Shown piece after piece: positions 51,138 to 59,736 of a DNA stretch of 64,000 nt. The stretch is from NCBI GenBank assembly GCA_036521415.1, contig DATDHU010000071.1, positions 1-64,000 of the forward strand, read 5' to 3'. Numbering within the stretch: position 1 is the stretch's first letter; each line of letters opens with the position of its first letter. A program made the position numbers and the translations under genes. The DNA comes from DASXMT01 sp036521415. GTDB taxonomy: Bacteria > Actinomycetota > Acidimicrobiia > Acidimicrobiales > RAAP-2. The notes under the pieces are model-generated. The model saw only the letters and a list, made by a program, of their open reading frames with translations. It had not been told where the DNA came from and did not search any database.

Positions 51138-52118
51138 GTGATCGATCCGATTCCGACATACGACCAACTGCCTGTCAACCCCGGCGACCCGCCCGGGTCA
51201 TCGTGGGGTGTCTGGGAGGACGATGGCGCGCTGGGGTGTCTGAACCTGCTGACACCCGAACGGGTCCAGCGGGCCTTGTCGATTCCGCGGGCAGGCCGGG
51301 TGTTCAATGTGAACCTCGAGCTCGAGCTCCCGTCACCGCCCCTGTTCGGCCGCGCTTCGTTTGAACACGTGGTCAATGACCTCGGCTCGGGCCTCGGCCA
51401 TGACGACGAGCTCCATCACTGGAACACGCAGAGCTCGAGCCAGTGGGACGGGTTCCGGCACGTCGGACATCCGCAGTACGGCTTCTACAACGGCCGCGCC
51501 GACGAGGACCACGGGATGCACCTGTGGGCCGAGCGGGGCATCGTCGGACGAGCCGTCCTCGCCGATGTGGCTCGATGGCGCACCTCGGTCGGGCGGCCCC
51601 TCCGGCCCGACACCACAGACGCGGTCGAGCCCGAGGACCTGCTCGCCACGTTGGACGCCCAGCGAACGGCGGTCGAAACGGGTGACATCCTTCTCGTCCG
51701 CACCGGGTGGTTGGCCTGGTACCGGGGTCTCGACCAGGCTGGACGCCAGGGTCAGGCCGGCCGCTCCTTCTCCGCCTGCGGGCTCCGGGCCGGGGCGGCC
51801 ATGGCCGCCTGCCTCTGGGACCTGCACATCGCCGCAGTGGCCGCTGACAACCCCGCCCTCGAGGTGTGGCCCCCGCCCCTGTTCCGGGGCAGCCGGCCCG
51901 TCGACCCGGAGCCGGAGAGGCCCGAGGACCTGATCGACCGGTTCCTTCATTTCGGCCTGCTACCGCTGCTCGGGATGCCCATCGGCGAGCTCTTCGACCT
52001 CGACGCGCTGGCCGCCGAGTGCGAGCGGGAGAGACGCTACGACTGCCTCTTCACGTCGGCCCCGCTCAATGTGCACGCGGGCGTGGCCTCTCCGCCCAAT
52101 GCACTGGCCATCACCTGA
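51138..52118 (+). CDS. Cyclase family protein (PF04199)
   Basis: A 326-residue member of the kynurenine formamidase-like cyclase family, in the large-subunit form with SSSQWDGFRHVGHPQYGFYNG (about 99-119) where short members have HxGTHxDxPxH. The histidines there and in GMHLWAERGIVGRAVLADV probably bind metal. It may hydrolyse a cyclic amide, lactone or 1,3-diketone; ring-opening in catabolism is a common role. The start is GTG with AAGGAG upstream. It follows the DUF35/Ltp2-like pair in the same operon. Confidence 0.85.
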   Translation: MIDPIPTYDQLPVNPGDPPGSSWGVWEDDGALGCLNLLTPERVQRALSIPRAGRVFNVNLELELPSPPLFGRASFEHVVNDLGSGLGHDDELHHWNTQSSSQWDGFRHVGHPQYGFYNGRADEDHGMHLWAERGIVGRAVLADVARWRTSVGRPLRPDTTDAVEPEDLLATLDAQRTAVETGDILLVRTGWLAWYRGLDQAGRQGQAGRSFSACGLRAGAAMAACLWDLHIAAVAADNPALEVWPPPLFRGSRPVDPEPERPEDLIDRFLHFGLLPLLGMPIGELFDLDALAAECERERRYDCLFTSAPLNVHAGVASPPNALAIT

Positions 52119-52130
52119 GGGTCGAACCGG

Positions 52131-52156
52131 GTCAGGGGTTCCGCCCGTACCCTGAC
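52131..52156. terminator. Bidirectional terminator hairpin
   Basis: GTCAGGG (52131-52137) pairs with CCCTGAC (52150-52156) over a 12-base loop, between the ends of two convergent genes (52118 and 52172). Confidence 0.5.
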
Positions 52157-52171
52157 TCGCGCCAACCGGCG

Positions 52172-54205
52172 CTATGGCGACACTCCATCGGCGTCGAGCA
52201 GTCCGTTGGCGGCGAGCACGTCGAGCATGACCGCGAGCACGTCGGGGCGATCGAGGGCGGAGGTGGCCACGGCCTCGTCGATGGGGGCTCCGAGCAGGAT
52301 CTTGCGCATCGGCACCTCGATCCGCTTGCCGTTGATGGTGTGGGGGAGCGCCGGCACTCCGATGATCCGGTCGGGCACGTGACGGGGAGAGAGCTGCTGG
52401 CGGATCACCTGGCGCAGCTCGGCCACGATCTCCGGACTCAGACCGGTCGAGGCCACCGTGGACGGGTCGCTCGCTGGCACGATCAGCAACACCAGCTCAC
52501 CTTCGCGACCCAGCTCGGACGTGTCGACCACCAAGGAGTCGGTCACCTCGGGGAGTGTCTCGATGACCCGGTAGAACTCGGCCGTGCCCATCCGGACGCC
52601 GCCCCGGTTGAGGGTGGCGTCGGAGCGCCCGTAGACCACGGCCCCGCCCGCCAGGGTGAGCTTCACCCAGTCGCCGTGCCGCCAGACGTCCGGGAAGGTG
52701 GCGAAGTAGCTGTCGTGTAGCCGCGAGCCGTCCCGGTCGCCGTAGAGCTCGGTGGGCATCGACGGCATGGGTTGGGTGATCACCAGCTCGCCCACCTCGC
52801 CTATCACTGGTTTCCCATCCGAGTCGTAGGCGTCGACGGCCGCACCGAGCTGGGCGCACTGGAGCTCACCGACGAGGACGGGCAGGGTCGGGCAGGCGCC
52901 GAGGAACCCCGTACAGACGTCGGTGCCCCCCGACAGCGATGCCACGGCCACGTCATCGCCGACCGACGCGCCGGCCCACACGAACCCCTCCGGGGACAGC
53001 GGAGCCCCGGTGGACCCCACGGTGTGAATCGAGTTGGGACCGGCGTCACGCCGGGGCACGACGTCGCCTTTCCGGCAGCTCTCGATGAAGGGGGCGCTGG
53101 TGCCGAAGTAGGTGATCGACAGCTCGGAGGCCATGCGCCACAGGGCGCCGTGGTCGGGCCAGGTCGGGTTCCCGTCGTAGCAACAAATGGTGGTGCCGGT
53201 GAGGAGCCCACCGACCAGGAAGTTCCACATCATCCACCCGGTGGTGGTGAACCAAAAGAAGCGGTCACCCCGGCCGACATCGCAGTGGAACGACAGGGCC
53301 TTCAGGTGCTCGAGCACGATGCCGCCGTGCCCGTGCACGATGGGCTTGGGCAGCCCGGTCGTACCCGAGGAGTAGAGGATCCACAGCGGGTGGTCGAAGG
53401 CCACCGGAGTGGGCCGGAGTGGAGCGGGCTGGGCCAACATCGACTCCCAGCTGCGACGCCGGACCCGAGCGGGCGGGGGCGGTAGCTGGGCACCCGGATC
53501 GGGCTCCGAGGCAACGATCACGGTGGCGATCACCGTGTCCAGGGCCTCCTCGAGGGCCTCGATCTTCTGGCCCAAGGAGTAGTGGCGGCCGCCGTAGCGG
53601 TAGCCGTCCACCGCCACGAGCACGGTGGGCTCGATCTGGGTGAACCGGTCGAGCATGCCCTCGGTCCCGAATTCGGGCGCGCAGCTCGACCACACTGCGC
53701 CGATCGACGCGGTGGCCAGGAAGGCGACGATGGCCGGTGTGGCGTTGGTCATCACCGCCGCCACCCGGTCCCCCGGTCCGACCCCCAGCCCGATCAAGGC
53801 CTGGGACAGCGCCCCCACCTGGGCACGAAGCTCGCCGTAGGTGACGGGCGCCGGGCGGCGCTCCTCGCCCCAGTCGATGATGGCGATGTCGTCGTCGGGG
53901 TGCTCGAGAAGCCCGTCGACGTAGTTCAGGACGAGGTTGGGGAACCACCGCGCATGCTCGGCGCCGTTTCCCCGGACCAGCACCGGCTCGGCCCCGTCCT
54001 CGGTACCGACATGGAAGTAGCGTCGGATGGCGGCCCAGAATTGCTCGAGCTCGTCGACCGACCAGCGCCACAGCACGGCATAGTCGTCAACGTCGACGCC
54101 GTGGTCGTTTCGAAGCCACGCCATGAACGCCGAGATCTTGGCCGCGCCGATCCGCTCGCCCGAGGGCTCCCACAGCACGGCACCCTCGGTGGCCACCGGG
54201 GTCAT
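52172..54205 (-). CDS. Acetoacetate-CoA ligase
   Basis: A 677-residue acyl-CoA synthetase. It has the acetoacetyl-CoA synthetase N-terminus (VLWEPSGERIGAAKISAFMAWL), the AMP-binding motif LYSSGTTGLPKPIVHGHGG, and GGTDVCTGF, where acetyl-CoA synthetases have a different pattern. The C-terminal domain with RSDATLNRGGVRMGTAEFYRV and the catalytic lysine in TINGKRIEVP is intact. It activates acetoacetate for energy or polymer metabolism. The ATG overlaps the stop of an acyl-CoA dehydrogenase remnant (ATGA), so it was the second gene of an operon. Confidence 0.9.
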   Translation of the reverse strand: MTPVATEGAVLWEPSGERIGAAKISAFMAWLRNDHGVDVDDYAVLWRWSVDELEQFWAAIRRYFHVGTEDGAEPVLVRGNGAEHARWFPNLVLNYVDGLLEHPDDDIAIIDWGEERRPAPVTYGELRAQVGALSQALIGLGVGPGDRVAAVMTNATPAIVAFLATASIGAVWSSCAPEFGTEGMLDRFTQIEPTVLVAVDGYRYGGRHYSLGQKIEALEEALDTVIATVIVASEPDPGAQLPPPPARVRRRSWESMLAQPAPLRPTPVAFDHPLWILYSSGTTGLPKPIVHGHGGIVLEHLKALSFHCDVGRGDRFFWFTTTGWMMWNFLVGGLLTGTTICCYDGNPTWPDHGALWRMASELSITYFGTSAPFIESCRKGDVVPRRDAGPNSIHTVGSTGAPLSPEGFVWAGASVGDDVAVASLSGGTDVCTGFLGACPTLPVLVGELQCAQLGAAVDAYDSDGKPVIGEVGELVITQPMPSMPTELYGDRDGSRLHDSYFATFPDVWRHGDWVKLTLAGGAVVYGRSDATLNRGGVRMGTAEFYRVIETLPEVTDSLVVDTSELGREGELVLLIVPASDPSTVASTGLSPEIVAELRQVIRQQLSPRHVPDRIIGVPALPHTINGKRIEVPMRKILLGAPIDEAVATSALDRPDVLAVMLDVLAANGLLDADGVSP

Positions 54206-54360
54206 CCCACCCCGCCCCGGGCGACGAGCCGGCGGGCGATCACGTTTCGTTGGATCTCGTTAGTCCCTTCGCCCGCGATCATGAGCGGAGCATCGCGGAA
54301 GGAGCGCTCAACGTCGAACCCGCTGGAATACCAGTACCCGCCGTCGATCCGTCCGCAGTC
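54202..54360 (-). pseudogene. Acyl-CoA dehydrogenase, C-terminal remnant
   Basis: On the minus strand the last 52 codons before the acetoacetate-CoA ligase gene read RIDGGYWYSSGFDVERSFRD followed by APLMIAGEGTNEIQRNVIAR, unmistakably the end of an acyl-CoA dehydrogenase, including the EGTNEIQ motif. Upstream the frame meets a stop (TAG) within about ten codons and no further homologous sequence appears in the next 230 bases. So the gene has lost about 330 residues. The stop overlaps the ligase start by four bases (ATGA). It cannot be functional as it stands. Confidence 0.8.
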
Positions 54361-54591
54361 ACGACCTACCCTCCTCGGCCAGAGCCACCAGGGCTACCAG
54401 GAAGAAGAAACAGACCCACGCCCGCTCACGCGGCACGGTCGCCGCGCCCCGTGTCGTCGCCCTCACGGGCGGAGGCACGTCACCTGCCCGCACAGGTAAG
54501 GGTCGGTTCCTCAGGCACAAGTCGCTTGATCATTGGATCGCGCGATTTGTCTTGCGGTAGACCCTACTACTACGTCGAGCAAGGAGGGCCT

Positions 54592-55083
54592 ATGCGTTCG
54601 TTCGAGTTCCCGGTGGAAGCCGGGCACATCATGATGTTCGCCCGCGCCGTCGGCGATCCCAATCCCATCTATGCCGATGCGGACTATGCCGCCACCACCG
54701 AGGTCGACCACGTGGTGGCACCACCCACGTTCGTGCAGTCGAGTGCCCAGTTCGACCCTGACTATATTCTCCGACCCAGGATCGGCCAACCCTGGTTCGG
54801 CTCGGGAAAGGAGCCTACCGGGGTCCAGCGTGCCCCGGGCAGTGGAGGAGGTGGGACCGGCCTCCACGCCGAGCAGCACTACGAGTACCACCGTCCGCTT
54901 GGGCCCGGTGAGGTGCTCACCGCCACCACCCTGGAGGGTGAGACCTGGACCAAGGAAGGACGACGGGGAGGCACCATGACCTTCAGCGAGCACATCATCG
55001 AGTACCGGAACGCGGCCGGCGATCTGGTGGTCACGGCCAGGGGTGTCGGCGTGCGCACCTCGAAGACGGTGGGGGACAGCTGA
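54592..55083 (+). CDS. MaoC-like dehydratase N-terminal domain protein
   Basis: A 163-residue hot-dog-fold protein of the FAS1-like dehydratase type (MaoC_dehydrat_N): SFEFPVEAGHIMMFARAVGDPNPIYADADYAATTEVDHVVAPPTF. The catalytic Asp-His pair of true hydratases is not obvious, as in subunits like HadA that pair with an active partner. AAGGAGG precedes the ATG. The next gene begins one base after its stop and encodes the complementary half, so they should form a heterodimeric enoyl-CoA hydratase. Confidence 0.85.
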   Translation: MRSFEFPVEAGHIMMFARAVGDPNPIYADADYAATTEVDHVVAPPTFVQSSAQFDPDYILRPRIGQPWFGSGKEPTGVQRAPGSGGGGTGLHAEQHYEYHRPLGPGEVLTATTLEGETWTKEGRRGGTMTFSEHIIEYRNAAGDLVVTARGVGVRTSKTVGDS

Positions 55084-55084
55084 G

Positions 55085-55507
55085 ATGGCGCTCCGCCGCA
55101 GTGAGCTCAAGGTGGGATCGGTCCACGAGCAGGTCGTGGTGGAGAACCTGACACGGACCCAGATCGTCCAGTACGCGGGTGCTTCGGGCGACTACAACCC
55201 GCTCCACACCGACGAGGTGTTCGCCACCAAGGTGGCCGGGTACCCGTCGGTCTTTGCCCACGGCATGTTGACCATGGGGCTGACGGGTCGGATGGTGACT
55301 GACCTCGTGGGTGACGGCCGGCTGGTCCGGTTCGGTGGCCGCTTCCGCGCCCAGGTGTGGCCGGGGGACGACCTGACCTCGAGGGCCGAGATCACCGAGC
55401 TGACCGAGAGCGATGGCGTTCCCCTGGTCGAGCTGGTCATTACCACCGTGAACCAGGACGGCACCGAGGTGTTCACCGGCACGGCCACGGCGCGCATCGA
55501 CCCCTGA
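55085..55507 (+). CDS. MaoC family hydratase
   Basis: A 140-residue MaoC protein with the catalytic hydratase motif YAGASGDYNPLHTDEVFATKVAGYPSVFAHGMLTMG; D and H in GDYNPLH are the likely active-site pair. It adds water to enoyl-CoA or removes it from 3-hydroxyacyl-CoA. It directly follows the FAS1-like half with a single base between. Such pairs are found in mycolate biosynthesis and in steroid side-chain degradation. Confidence 0.88.
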   Translation: MALRRSELKVGSVHEQVVVENLTRTQIVQYAGASGDYNPLHTDEVFATKVAGYPSVFAHGMLTMGLTGRMVTDLVGDGRLVRFGGRFRAQVWPGDDLTSRAEITELTESDGVPLVELVITTVNQDGTEVFTGTATARIDP

Positions 55508-55552
55508 GCAGACCGCCCGGCCATGCATCTTCGGCCGACCGGTGACAATCGG

Positions 55553-55717
55553 TCAGTCGCAACAGGAGTCGCGCCAACCGCAGCCGGTGCAACGGTAGTG
55601 GGCATGCTCGGGTTGCAGCTCCGCGCCGCAGTGGGGGCACTGGTCGAAGGTGCCCAACGGCGAACGCGGGGACGGGGATGCGGTGATGGGCGCACGGGGT
55701 CGGGGATCAGTGGGCAC
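55553..55717 (-). CDS. Small zinc-ribbon protein
   Basis: A 54-residue protein with two CxxC knuckles: CPHCGAEL and CTGCGW, followed by DSCCD at the end. The first 20 residues are Pro/Ser-rich. I chose GTG 55717; TAGATT lies eight bases before it and there is no ribosome binding site, so it may be leaderless. Small proteins with this ending are common in actinobacteria; function unknown. Confidence 0.65.
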   Translation of the reverse strand: MPTDPRPRAPITASPSPRSPLGTFDQCPHCGAELQPEHAHYRCTGCGWRDSCCD

Positions 55718-55798
55718 CAAACCCGAATCTAGCCAGACGGCAACCCGGCCGGGGCGACCCCATGGCGCAGGCTCCACGCCCTTGCGTCGCTGGTGGGT

Positions 55799-56602
55799 TC
55801 AGGCCGGCAGCGGCCGGGGCCGACCGTCGGGCTGCAGCCCGACCACTCCGGGGTAGGGCCAGAGCGGGCCGACCAGTAGCGTTCCGCTCGACGCTGCCTC
55901 GGCGGCCGCCTCGGCGAGGGCACGGATCGCGGCCGCTTCGTCGCTGTGCTGGGGCGGGACGTCGCCGGAGGGACGGGTGGTGAGATGGATGGGGCTGAGG
56001 GCGAGGTGACCCATGAACACGGCGCCTGAGCCGGACTCGACCCGGACGACCGCATGTCCGGGCGTGTGCCCGCCCACCAGGTGGAGGGACACGTGGGGCG
56101 CCAGATCGAAGGGCGTCGGTACACCGTCGACCACGCCGGCGGCCATCAGCTCCCGGAGTGGGCCGAGTCCCTGGGTCTCGCCGCCCTGGTCGAGCCGGGA
56201 CAGCTCGGCCGAGGTGAGCACGACCCTGGCCGCGGGGAATGCCGGTCGCCACGAACCCGACTCGTCGACCAGGGCGGTCATCCCGATGCCGTCCAGGTGG
56301 CTGAGCGCGACCACGTCCACTTGCTCGGGCGAGATCCCGGTGCGAGTCAGCGCGGCCAGGATGGCGTCTTGGTGGCCGATGGCCTCGGGACCGTCCCGGA
56401 GGAATGGGTCGGCGGCACAACAGGGGTCGATGACGATCAAGCGCCCGGCGGACTCCAGGACCCACACCCCTTGGCCGACCAGGACCTTCCCGGTCTCTGT
56501 GGCCCAGACGGGCACTGACCAGCTCGACTCGAGGACCTGGGCGGCGGACAACCCAACCGCCGCCGGGTCCAGCGGGACGTCGAGGTAGGGGACCCTGGTC
56601 AT
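55799..56602 (-). CDS. Metallo-beta-lactamase-fold protein with degenerate metal site
   Basis: A 267-residue MBL-fold protein. The fold is clear from GVWVLESAGRLIVIDPCCAADP, VDVVALSHLDGIGMTALVD and HLVGGHTPGHAVVRV. The HxHxDH motif is degraded to LxHxDG: the first and third histidines are leucine and glycine. The bridging aspartate of GD is histidine (GHLALSP). Catalysis as in normal MBL hydrolases is doubtful; a binding or altered-metal role is possible. ATG 56602 has GGCGAGG upstream; another in-frame start lies at 56641. Confidence 0.8.
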   Translation of the reverse strand: MTRVPYLDVPLDPAAVGLSAAQVLESSWSVPVWATETGKVLVGQGVWVLESAGRLIVIDPCCAADPFLRDGPEAIGHQDAILAALTRTGISPEQVDVVALSHLDGIGMTALVDESGSWRPAFPAARVVLTSAELSRLDQGGETQGLGPLRELMAAGVVDGVPTPFDLAPHVSLHLVGGHTPGHAVVRVESGSGAVFMGHLALSPIHLTTRPSGDVPPQHSDEAAAIRALAEAAAEAASSGTLLVGPLWPYPGVVGLQPDGRPRPLPA

Positions 56603-56691
56603 ATGGACCTCGCCCACGTCCAGTGTCAACGCTTCGGACACGATCTATGGTCTACACCCAGGGGCGGGGTGAGCAACGAGGGGGGATCGAG

Positions 56692-57171
56692 ATGCAGGGC
56701 TACGTGCTGTCGGTTGAACACAACATCCCGTCGCCACCAGAGCCCATCTTTGCGGTATTGGCCGACGCGGCCAAGCACACATTGATCGATGGCTCGGGCA
56801 TGCTCCAGGGGGCCAAGGATCTCGAGCCCGAGCGACTGACGCTTGGTTCCAAATTCGGCATGGGGATGAAGCTCGGGGTTCGGTACTCGACGGTGAACAA
56901 GGTGGTCGAGTTCGGTGAGAACCGTCTGATCGCCTGGCAGACCGGCCCCGAGGGACTTGCCGGGCGGCTCATGGGAGGAAGGATCTGGCGATACGAGCTC
57001 GAGCCGGGCGCCGAGGGCACGCTGGTCCGCGAGAGTTGGGACATCACTCCGGACCCGATGCGCGCCCTGTTGAAGCTCGGCGACATCTACTCGAACAAGA
57101 CGAAGCGGGACATGGAGCGGACGCTGGATCGGTTGGCCGAGCTGATGGCCGGGCAGGGAGCGGGCACCTGA
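56692..57171 (+). CDS. SRPBCC family protein
   Basis: A 159-residue START-like protein: LSVEHNIPSPPEPIFAVLADAAKHTLIDGSGML, then SKFGMGMKLGVRYSTVNKVVEFGENRLIAWQ, and a C-terminal helix SNKTKRDMERTLDRLAELM. Likely binds a hydrophobic ligand; function unknown. ATG 56692 has GAGGGGGG upstream. Confidence 0.83.
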   Translation: MQGYVLSVEHNIPSPPEPIFAVLADAAKHTLIDGSGMLQGAKDLEPERLTLGSKFGMGMKLGVRYSTVNKVVEFGENRLIAWQTGPEGLAGRLMGGRIWRYELEPGAEGTLVRESWDITPDPMRALLKLGDIYSNKTKRDMERTLDRLAELMAGQGAGT

Positions 57172-57324
57172 GGATCGACGCCCGTCCGTGTCCGTTGTCA
57201 CTGTTGGTGGCCGGGGTGGAGTTCCTCCTTGTGGCCCGCACCTGGTCGATGTGAGGCTCGGGCCAGGGTCCTCGACCCTCGACCGTGGCCACGTGCGGCC
57301 GGGGCCCGCGCCCCGTTTGAGCCA

Positions 57325-57330
57325 TAGGCT
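57325..57330 (+). promoter_or_regulatory. -10 element of a leaderless promoter
   Basis: TAGGCT at 57325-57330 lies exactly six bases before the GTG start at 57337, with no ribosome binding site between. Confidence 0.45.
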
Positions 57331-57336
57331 TGGCTC

Positions 57337-59733
57337 GTGGTGAACCCGGTCGAGGCGCACGAGAGCGACCCAGAGGACCGTCGGGCCCGGAACGAATTCG
57401 ACATGCTGGTTGCCGCCGAGAAGGCCGGGCGGGCGGTTGGCGAGTCCGTGGCCCGCTGGTGGCACGAGCTCGGGGCCGCTGCCGACAGCGTCCTGACCCG
57501 CACATCGCTCGATGAGCTGTTCCAGCACGCGTTGGTCACCATGCGCGAGGCATTGGGCACCGACGCCGTCGCCGTCCTGCTGGCCAACGACGAGGAAGAT
57601 GAGCTCGTGGCCCGTGTGTCGGTGGGGCTCCATGAACCGGTCACCTTGGAGCTCCAGATCCGGGCCGGCGAGGGCATGGCCGGACGAGTGCTGGCCAGCC
57701 GGGAGCCGCTGGTTGTCGACGACCTGTCCACCGTGCAACTGGTCTCACCCGCCCTCCGGGAAAGCGGCATGCAGTCAGTCGTGGCTGTGCCCATCATCCT
57801 CGATGGTCGTGTGCTCGGCGTCCTGCACGCCGGCAGTCACGAGTTGGGTCACTTCACGGCCGTGGACGCCCGCATGCTCGAGCAGGTGGCGGACAGGATG
57901 GCCGGGGCGCTGGGCCGGGTCCGGCTGTTCGAGACCGAGCGCTTCGCCCGCCTCCGCGCCGAGCAGGTCGCCGACCGCCTCGCTCGATTGCAGAACATCA
58001 CCTCGCTGCTTGCCGGCGCCTCTTCTCGGGCCGAGGTGGCAACGGTGCTCGCCGCGACCATGAGCTCCAAGGGACCGAACGGCGAGATGGCGCGGGCCGA
58101 CGTCTGGCTGGTCCACGACGAGCCGACGCGGTTGGTTCGCTCGACCGAGGAGCCACTGAGCCGAGCCGAGTTCGACGAGATCGCCATGGATGACGACCTG
58201 CCCGTGGCCGTTGTGGCCCGTGAGAACGAGGCGGCCTACGTGTCCTCGGCCGAAGAGGGAGCGACGCGGTTCCCCGCCTGGTCGGCCCGGCGGGTCGCCC
58301 GGACGGCGCTCGCCGTGCTGCCCCTTTCGATCAAGGAGGAGTGCGTCGGGATCCTGGCCCTCACCTACCCGGCCGAGCATGATTTCGACCTCGACGAGCG
58401 GGACTTCCTGACCACGGTGGTCGACCAGGCATCCCAGGCCATCGACAAGGCGCGCATCTACGAGGAGCTCGAGAAGCTGGCCACCATCAGTGCGTTCCTG
58501 GCCCGGGCGGCCAAGGTGATGGCCGAGGCCCCCGACGTCCAGGAGGCGCTCGATCGTTTGGCCACACTGGCCCTGGCCGCTCTCGGCGACCTGTGCCTCA
58601 TCGACGTGCTCGCCGACGACGGCAGCCTGCGGCGCATGGTGGCCAGGCATCGCGATCCGGCCGCGCAGCATCTGGTCGACGAACTGCACAGCAACTACCC
58701 ACCCGATCCACAGGGACAACACCCGGCGGCAGATGTCGTCCTGACCGGCACGCCAAGCTGGTCGGGGCAGATGAGCGATGAATTCCTGCGGTCCACCACC
58801 CGCGACGAGCGGCACTATTTCCTCACCAAGGCCCTGGGCTTCCGCTCGTACCTGACCGTTCCGTTGGCCGCCGACGATCAGGTGATCGGGAGCATCACCT
58901 TCGTCTCGGGTACTCGGAGCTTCCGGGTCCACGATGTCGCCTTTGCCCAGGAGCTGGCACAACAGGTGGCCGCCGTGGTCGCCAATGCCCAGCGGTTCGA
59001 ACTGGCCGATCACACGGCCCATGTCCTCCAAGAGAGCCTGCTCCCCCACGGCCCGCCGGAGATCGCCGGTGTCCGAACGGCCACCCGCTACGTACCGAGT
59101 ACCCGCGGTCTCGACGTGGGGGGTGATTTCTATGACCTGGTCACGCTGCCGGGGTCACGGCTCGGGTTCATGATCGGTGATGTCGCCGGTCACGACCGGT
59201 CGGCCGCCGCCATGATGGGCCAGCTCCGGAGCGCGGCACGGGCGTTGGCCGGCCAGGTTCACACGCCCGGGGAGTTGGTTGCCGCCCTGCGATGGAGTTG
59301 GGACCTACTGGGCTTCGAGCGAATGGCCACCGGCCTCTTCGGTGAGCTCGATACGAGCACCGGCGAATTGCTCATGGCTTCCGCCGGCCACCACCCCCCG
59401 CTCATGGTCGGCGCGGAGGGGGCCCGGTACCTGCCCGTGATGCCGGCCAGCCCGTTCGGCGCCCCCGAGACGGTGGCGACCGAGTGGCACGGACGAATCG
59501 ATCCCGGTCAGGTCCTCCTGCTCTATACCGACGGGGTGGTCGACGACCGGGGGGCGGGGGCGGAGGTGAGCATGGATCGCCTGGCTCGCACCGTCGCTGA
59601 CGGGGACGTAGAGCCTCAGGCCGTCTGTCAGCGGGTGATCGAGGGGCTCATCACCGAGCGCGTTGACGACGTGGCCCTCCTCGGCCTGGCCGTGGATCCA
59701 GGGCCCGCTCCTCATCGCCCGTCCAGGAGCTAG
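57337..59733 (+). CDS. Multi-GAF PP2C-type (SpoIIE) phosphatase
   Basis: A 798-residue cytosolic signalling protein. Three GAF-like sensor domains lie at about 50-205, 215-370 and 385-560 (for example GTDAVAVLLANDEEDELVARVSVG and FLTVVDQASQAIDKARIYEELEK). The C-terminal PP2C/SpoIIE phosphatase domain (about 575-790) shows LQESLLPHG, GGDFYDLV, GDVAGHD, SAGHHPPLM and LYTDGVVDDR; the metal-binding aspartates are present. Such proteins dephosphorylate anti-sigma antagonists in response to small molecules or light. No anti-sigma or antagonist gene is visible nearby. The gene is followed after three bases by the HTH-TOBE gene. Confidence 0.88.
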   Translation: MVNPVEAHESDPEDRRARNEFDMLVAAEKAGRAVGESVARWWHELGAAADSVLTRTSLDELFQHALVTMREALGTDAVAVLLANDEEDELVARVSVGLHEPVTLELQIRAGEGMAGRVLASREPLVVDDLSTVQLVSPALRESGMQSVVAVPIILDGRVLGVLHAGSHELGHFTAVDARMLEQVADRMAGALGRVRLFETERFARLRAEQVADRLARLQNITSLLAGASSRAEVATVLAATMSSKGPNGEMARADVWLVHDEPTRLVRSTEEPLSRAEFDEIAMDDDLPVAVVARENEAAYVSSAEEGATRFPAWSARRVARTALAVLPLSIKEECVGILALTYPAEHDFDLDERDFLTTVVDQASQAIDKARIYEELEKLATISAFLARAAKVMAEAPDVQEALDRLATLALAALGDLCLIDVLADDGSLRRMVARHRDPAAQHLVDELHSNYPPDPQGQHPAADVVLTGTPSWSGQMSDEFLRSTTRDERHYFLTKALGFRSYLTVPLAADDQVIGSITFVSGTRSFRVHDVAFAQELAQQVAAVVANAQRFELADHTAHVLQESLLPHGPPEIAGVRTATRYVPSTRGLDVGGDFYDLVTLPGSRLGFMIGDVAGHDRSAAAMMGQLRSAARALAGQVHTPGELVAALRWSWDLLGFERMATGLFGELDTSTGELLMASAGHHPPLMVGAEGARYLPVMPASPFGAPETVATEWHGRIDPGQVLLLYTDGVVDDRGAGAEVSMDRLARTVADGDVEPQAVCQRVIEGLITERVDDVALLGLAVDPGPAPHRPSRS

Positions 59734-59736
59734 CTT

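Noticed and set aside
54359..54466. 35-codon minus-strand frame with a short hydrophobic run (VCFFFLVALVALA)
   Set aside because: No ribosome binding site or -10 element, very short, and it overlaps the truncation junction, so it may be leftover sequence.
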